NCBI GenBank assembly: GCA_022865685.1
Contig: JALHUB010000043.1
Coordinates: 1 to 8,269, forward strand
Reading direction: 5' to 3'
DNA length: 8,269 nt
From: Dehalococcoidia bacterium
GTDB taxonomy: Bacteria > Chloroflexota > Dehalococcoidia > DSTF01 > JALHUB01
The notes under the pieces were generated by a model. That model did no database searches and was not told the origin of the DNA. It was given only the letters and a program-made list of their open reading frames with translations. Below are positions 5,629-8,269 of this stretch, piece after piece. The position numbers and the translations under genes were made by a program. Position 1 is the first letter of the stretch; every line of letters begins with the position of its first letter.

Positions 5629-6093
5629 TTGAAGGCTGTCATCCAACGCGTTAGCAGGGCATCCGTCCAAGTTGAAGGCAAAACCGTCGGCGCGATAGGC
5701 CGCGGCCTGGTCGTTCTGCTCGGCGTGGCGCAGGGGGACGGCGTCGACGACGCGCGACGCCTCGCCCAGAAGACGGCGGAGATGCGCATCTTCGAGGACC
5801 CCGAAGGTCGATTCAACCTGTCGCTCCTCGACACCGGCGGCGAGGCGCTGGTGGTCAGTCAGTTTACGCTGCTGGCGGACACGCGTCGCGGCCGGCGGCC
5901 CAGCTTCACAGAGGCGGCGCCGCCTGAAGTCGCAGAGGCGCTTGTCGGCGAGTTCGAGGAGGCGCTGCGCGGGCTCGGCGTGACGGTCGCCGGCGGACGC
6001 TTCCGGGCGCACATGCAGGTCGATCTCGTCAACGACGGTCCGGTCACCATAATCATCGATACGGCGGACTTGCAGCGTCCGCGAAGAGGATAG
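5629..6093 (+). CDS. dtd: D-aminoacyl-tRNA deacylase
   Basis: Dtd hydrolyses D-amino acids (and mischarged glycine) from tRNA in the cytoplasm, a chirality proofreading step of translation. The 154-residue length is close to the usual 145-150. The N-terminus MKAVIQRVSRASVQVEGKTV is typical. Catalytic-site motifs SQFTLLAD (77-84) and the cross-subunit Gly-cisPro motif in NDGPVT (135-140) are both present, so the enzyme should be an active homodimer. Start TTG at 5629 with GAGGAG five bases upstream. In many bacteria dtd sits near relA; here it lies between an FmdB-like gene and an L,D-transpeptidase gene, a neutral context. Its stop codon TAG forms part of the probable -35 box of the next gene. 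Confidence 0.97.
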   Translation: MKAVIQRVSRASVQVEGKTVGAIGRGLVVLLGVAQGDGVDDARRLAQKTAEMRIFEDPEGRFNLSLLDTGGEALVVSQFTLLADTRRGRRPSFTEAAPPEVAEALVGEFEEALRGLGVTVAGGRFRAHMQVDLVNDGPVTIIIDTADLQRPRRG

Positions 6094-6119
6094 ACGCGAA
6101 GTCCGGCGCAACGTATAAT
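6091..6119 (+). promoter_or_regulatory. Probable promoter of the L,D-transpeptidase gene
   Basis: TAGACG (6091-6096; 4 of 6 to TTGACA) and a perfect TATAAT (6114-6119) are separated by exactly 17 bases. The first three bases of the -35 box are the dtd stop codon. Transcription should start near 6126, giving a leader of about 35 bases to the ATG at 6162. This is the best promoter in the window and implies the transpeptidase gene is expressed independently of dtd. Confidence 0.7.
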
Positions 6120-6161
6120 TGATGAGATACTTCGCTGCGAATACTTAGTCGGTTTGGGAGC

Positions 6162-6884
6162 ATGAAGCGCTCCAGCCTCCTCCGAATCGTCATTCCGGGA
6201 CTGCTGATCCCCCTGTCTCTCGCTCTCCTGGCGTTCGCGCTGCCGTGGACGCATGGCTCCGACTCCAGGGCCGGGCTAGCCGACATGACGGACGCGCGGG
6301 TCGCGACACCCTCGAACGATCCGGTGGACGTGGCGAAGCAGCAGGGCGACGTGTTTCAATGGTGGATCGCCGTCGCGACCGCCACGGCACCCACGCCAAC
6401 AGCGACGCCAACTCCCTGGCCCTCGCCCTACGACGTCGCTGCCGAAGAGCTGCCCTCGGCGGTGCCGCCGCCGGGCGTGACCTACGGCCCGGACGAGCGC
6501 TGGATAGCGGTCAACGTGACCACGCAGCGCGCTTACGGGTTGACCGGCGGCAAGGTTGAACACGTGGCGCTGGTCACGACCGGCATGCCCGGCTTCGAGA
6601 CGAAGACAGGCGAGTACCGCATCAACTATCGCAAGCAAACCGAGACGATGGACTCAGAGACCATCGGCATTCCGCGCGACGACCCTCTGGGCTACTATCT
6701 CACCGACGTCTACTGGACGCAGTACTTCTACCCAACCGTCGCGCTGCACTCGAACTACTGGCAGCCGATCAGTGTCTTCGGGCATGTGGCGTCGAGCCAC
6801 GGCTGCGTGGGCATGCTGGAGGGCGACGCCAAGTGGTTCTGGGACTTCGCCAAGTACGGTACGCGCGTCGTCGTCTACGGTTGA
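6162..6884 (+). CDS. Exported L,D-transpeptidase (YkuD domain)
   Basis: YkuD enzymes make 3-3 peptidoglycan cross-links or attach proteins to stem peptides, acting outside the membrane. The 240-residue product has a basic N-terminus (MKRSSLLR) and a hydrophobic segment (about 9-28) serving as signal peptide or anchor. A low-complexity linker with TAPTPTATPTPWPSP (75-89) follows, then a YkuD domain from about 112 to the end. It begins ERWIAVNVTTQRAYGL and contains GEYRI (150-154). The catalytic centre has H196 in ALHSNYW and SHGCVGM (212-218), with H213 and nucleophile C215. The position after HGCV is Gly where Arg or Asn is usual. GGGAG lies one base from the ATG, an unusually short spacing, but no other start keeps the signal sequence. 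The 3' end overlaps nadC by 10 bases, tail to tail. Confidence 0.9.
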   Translation: MKRSSLLRIVIPGLLIPLSLALLAFALPWTHGSDSRAGLADMTDARVATPSNDPVDVAKQQGDVFQWWIAVATATAPTPTATPTPWPSPYDVAAEELPSAVPPPGVTYGPDERWIAVNVTTQRAYGLTGGKVEHVALVTTGMPGFETKTGEYRINYRKQTETMDSETIGIPRDDPLGYYLTDVYWTQYFYPTVALHSNYWQPISVFGHVASSHGCVGMLEGDAKWFWDFAKYGTRVVVYG

Positions 6885-7744
6885 GGCTTAAGTTCGAGGC
6901 TGATGTCCAACGCGGGCGCTGAGTGCGTGAGCGCGCCCACTGAGATGAAGTCGACGCCCGTCTCCGCGACCGCGCGCACCGTCGCCTCCGTTATTCCGCC
7001 CGACGCCTCGGTCGTGGCTCGGCCGCGTGTCATCTGCACAACCAGACGCGTCTCCTCCAGGCCCATGTTGTCGAGCAAGAGGGCGTCGACGCCGGCGTCG
7101 AGCGCCTGTCGCGCCTCGTCGACGGACGTGACCTCCACCTCGACCCGCAGCTCGGGCGCCTTCTCGCGCAACTGGCGGACGGCGCTCGCCGCGTCACCGC
7201 CCGCGGCCTCGACGGCGCGCCAGTGGTTGTCTTTCACCAGAATGCCCGTCGCCAGGTTCCAGCGATGGTTCTGTCCGCCGCCCATGCGCACGGCATAGCG
7301 CTCCAGGGCGCGCAAGCCCGGCGTCGTCTTGCGGGTATCGAGAATGACGGCCGGCAGCCCGTCGACGGCATCGACGAGGCGCGCCGTCGCCGTCGCGACG
7401 CCGGAGAGACGCTGCAGCAGGTTCAGCGCGACGCGCTCGCCGCGGAGGATGGCGTGCACGGGGCCCTCGACCTCGGCGATGACGTCCCCCGGCTGAACGC
7501 GGCTGCCCTCTTCGACAAGCGGGCGGAGCGTGAGCGATGCGTCGACGGCGCGGAAGACGGCGGCGGCGACGGGTAATCCGGCGATGACGCCTGCCTGCTT
7601 GGCGAGAAGGACCGCCTTGCCCGTGAGGTCGGGCGGGACGAGGGTGCCGGTCGTGACGTCGTCGAAGGCGCCGTCTTCCTCCAGCGCCGCCAGCGCTATC
7701 CGCTTCAGGTGCGCGTCGTCCAGGTCGTCGGTCTGCTTAGCCAT
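6875..7744 (-). CDS. nadC: Nicotinate-nucleotide pyrophosphorylase (carboxylating)
   Basis: Quinolinate phosphoribosyltransferase converts quinolinate and PRPP to nicotinate mononucleotide, CO2 and pyrophosphate in de novo NAD synthesis. The 289-residue length is normal. The N-terminal sandwich domain (about 10-118) ends in RVALNLLQRLSG (104-115). The barrel has LDTRKTTPGLR (135-145), GGGQNHR (155-161) and LVKDNH (169-174), EVEV (202-205), LLLDNM (222-227) and EASGGI (246-251). These include the basic residues known to hold the two carboxylates (R138, H160, R161, K171). The ATG at 7744 overlaps the end of nadB by 8 bases (ATGGCTAA). No strong ribosome site precedes it, so reinitiation after nadB is likely. 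The two genes form an operon; nadA may lie further upstream, outside the window. Confidence 0.97.
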   Translation of the reverse strand: MAKQTDDLDDAHLKRIALAALEEDGAFDDVTTGTLVPPDLTGKAVLLAKQAGVIAGLPVAAAVFRAVDASLTLRPLVEEGSRVQPGDVIAEVEGPVHAILRGERVALNLLQRLSGVATATARLVDAVDGLPAVILDTRKTTPGLRALERYAVRMGGGQNHRWNLATGILVKDNHWRAVEAAGGDAASAVRQLREKAPELRVEVEVTSVDEARQALDAGVDALLLDNMGLEETRLVVQMTRGRATTEASGGITEATVRAVAETGVDFISVGALTHSAPALDISLELKPQP

Positions 7745-8269
7745 CTTTGCGAAATACGATGTGTCGAAGCCAGGAGTCGCGCGGCTGCGGGAAGTCGGTG
7801 CGATAGTGGGCGCCGCGGCTTTCCTCGCGAATGAGCGCCGCTTCGGTGACCAGCCGTCCCGCGAGCACTAGGTTCGCCAGCTCGTGAGAGGGACGGTCGC
7901 CGGGCGCGGGGAGCCCGCTCTGAGCGCCGGCGAGGGCCTCGCGGGCCCGCGTCAGCGATTCCTTGCTGCGTATGATGCCGACGTCCTCCCACATCAGCGC
8001 TTGCAGGCCCGGCCGGTCGAGCGGCGGGACGGTGTGTGACGCCGGCGGAGGTTCCCGCAGCGATATCGTGTCGACCGGCGGCAACGGGTCGGGGCCTTCG
8101 CCGCTCACTGTCCTCGCCACGGCGCGACGCGCAAAGACGACGGTCTCCAGCAGGGAGTTGCTCGCCAGCCGGTTCGCCCCGTGGACGCCCGTGCAGGCGA
8201 CCTCGCCGCAGGCGTAGAGCCCGCGCAGGTTCGTCTCGCCCCAGGTGTTGGTGCGAACGCCGCCCATCA
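7737..8269 (-). CDS. nadB: L-aspartate oxidase, C-terminal part (cut by window edge)
   Basis: NadB is an FAD enzyme that oxidises L-aspartate to iminoaspartate, which NadA condenses to quinolinate for NadC. About 176 C-terminal residues are visible; the N-terminal FAD-binding part lies beyond base 8269. Family signatures are MGGVRTNTWGETNLRGLYACGEVACTGVHGANRLASNSLLE, read in pieces: MGGV, GLYACGEVACTGVHGANRLA, and SNSLLE of the flavin site. The C-terminal helical domain follows, with LMWEDVGIIRS and the SRGAHYRTDFP motif carrying conserved H and R. The ATG at 8267 is internal (M of MGGV), not the start. The TAA stop overlaps the nadC start. Confidence 0.97.
   Translation of the reverse strand, partial: MGGVRTNTWGETNLRGLYACGEVACTGVHGANRLASNSLLETVVFARRAVARTVSGEGPDPLPPVDTISLREPPPASHTVPPLDRPGLQALMWEDVGIIRSKESLTRAREALAGAQSGLPAPGDRPSHELANLVLAGRLVTEAALIREESRGAHYRTDFPQPRDSWLRHIVFRKDG

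Noticed and set aside
5083..6111. Long minus-strand open frame (342 codons) opposite the FmdB-like and dtd genes
   Set aside because: It is antisense to two well-supported genes, has Arg/Ala-rich composition without family motifs, and is a typical GC-rich shadow frame.
1..8269. CRISPR array, insertion sequence, integrase, toxin-antitoxin or defence genes
   Set aside because: No regular direct repeats with spacers, no transposase or nuclease motifs and no small paired ORFs with good ribosome sites were seen on either strand.

Overview
The window looks like ordinary chromosome from a GC-rich bacterium, most likely a Chloroflexota (Dehalococcoidia-like) lineage. This placement is an inference. 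It rests on a short-form EF-Ts, an S2 protein with a long acidic tail, Thr-Pro linkers in exported proteins, an FmdB-type zinc ribbon and frequent TTG starts. No IS element, phage gene, CRISPR array, tRNA or rRNA is visible.

Layout. (1) Minus strand, 1-1797: rpsB, tsf and pyrH (the last cut by the left edge) form a tight translation/nucleotide operon. Its candidate promoter and structured leader lie at 1798-1915. (2) A strong hairpin at 1964-1991 separates this operon from a minus-strand gene (2022-2525) for a small exported protein resembling DUF2680. (3) Plus strand, 2750-5126: an OmpR-type response regulator overlaps a membrane histidine kinase. The kinase sensor is split by a roughly 100-residue Gly/Pro-rich insertion with an internal duplication. 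(4) Plus strand, 5212-6884: an FmdB-family zinc-ribbon protein, D-aminoacyl-tRNA deacylase (dtd), and a secreted or anchored L,D-transpeptidase that has its own near-consensus promoter. (5) Minus strand, 6875-8269: nadC and the 3' part of nadB, overlapping each other and meeting the transpeptidase gene tail to tail.

How the parts work together. rpsB-tsf-pyrH is housekeeping. nadB-nadC carries de novo NAD synthesis from aspartate through quinolinate. The regulator and kinase form an envelope-sensing two-component system. The exported DUF2680-like protein is divergent from it, an arrangement like cpxP opposite cpxRA, so it may be a target or a periplasmic modulator. That is the most interesting hypothesis here, but it rests on position and architecture only. 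I see no clearly new multi-gene system.
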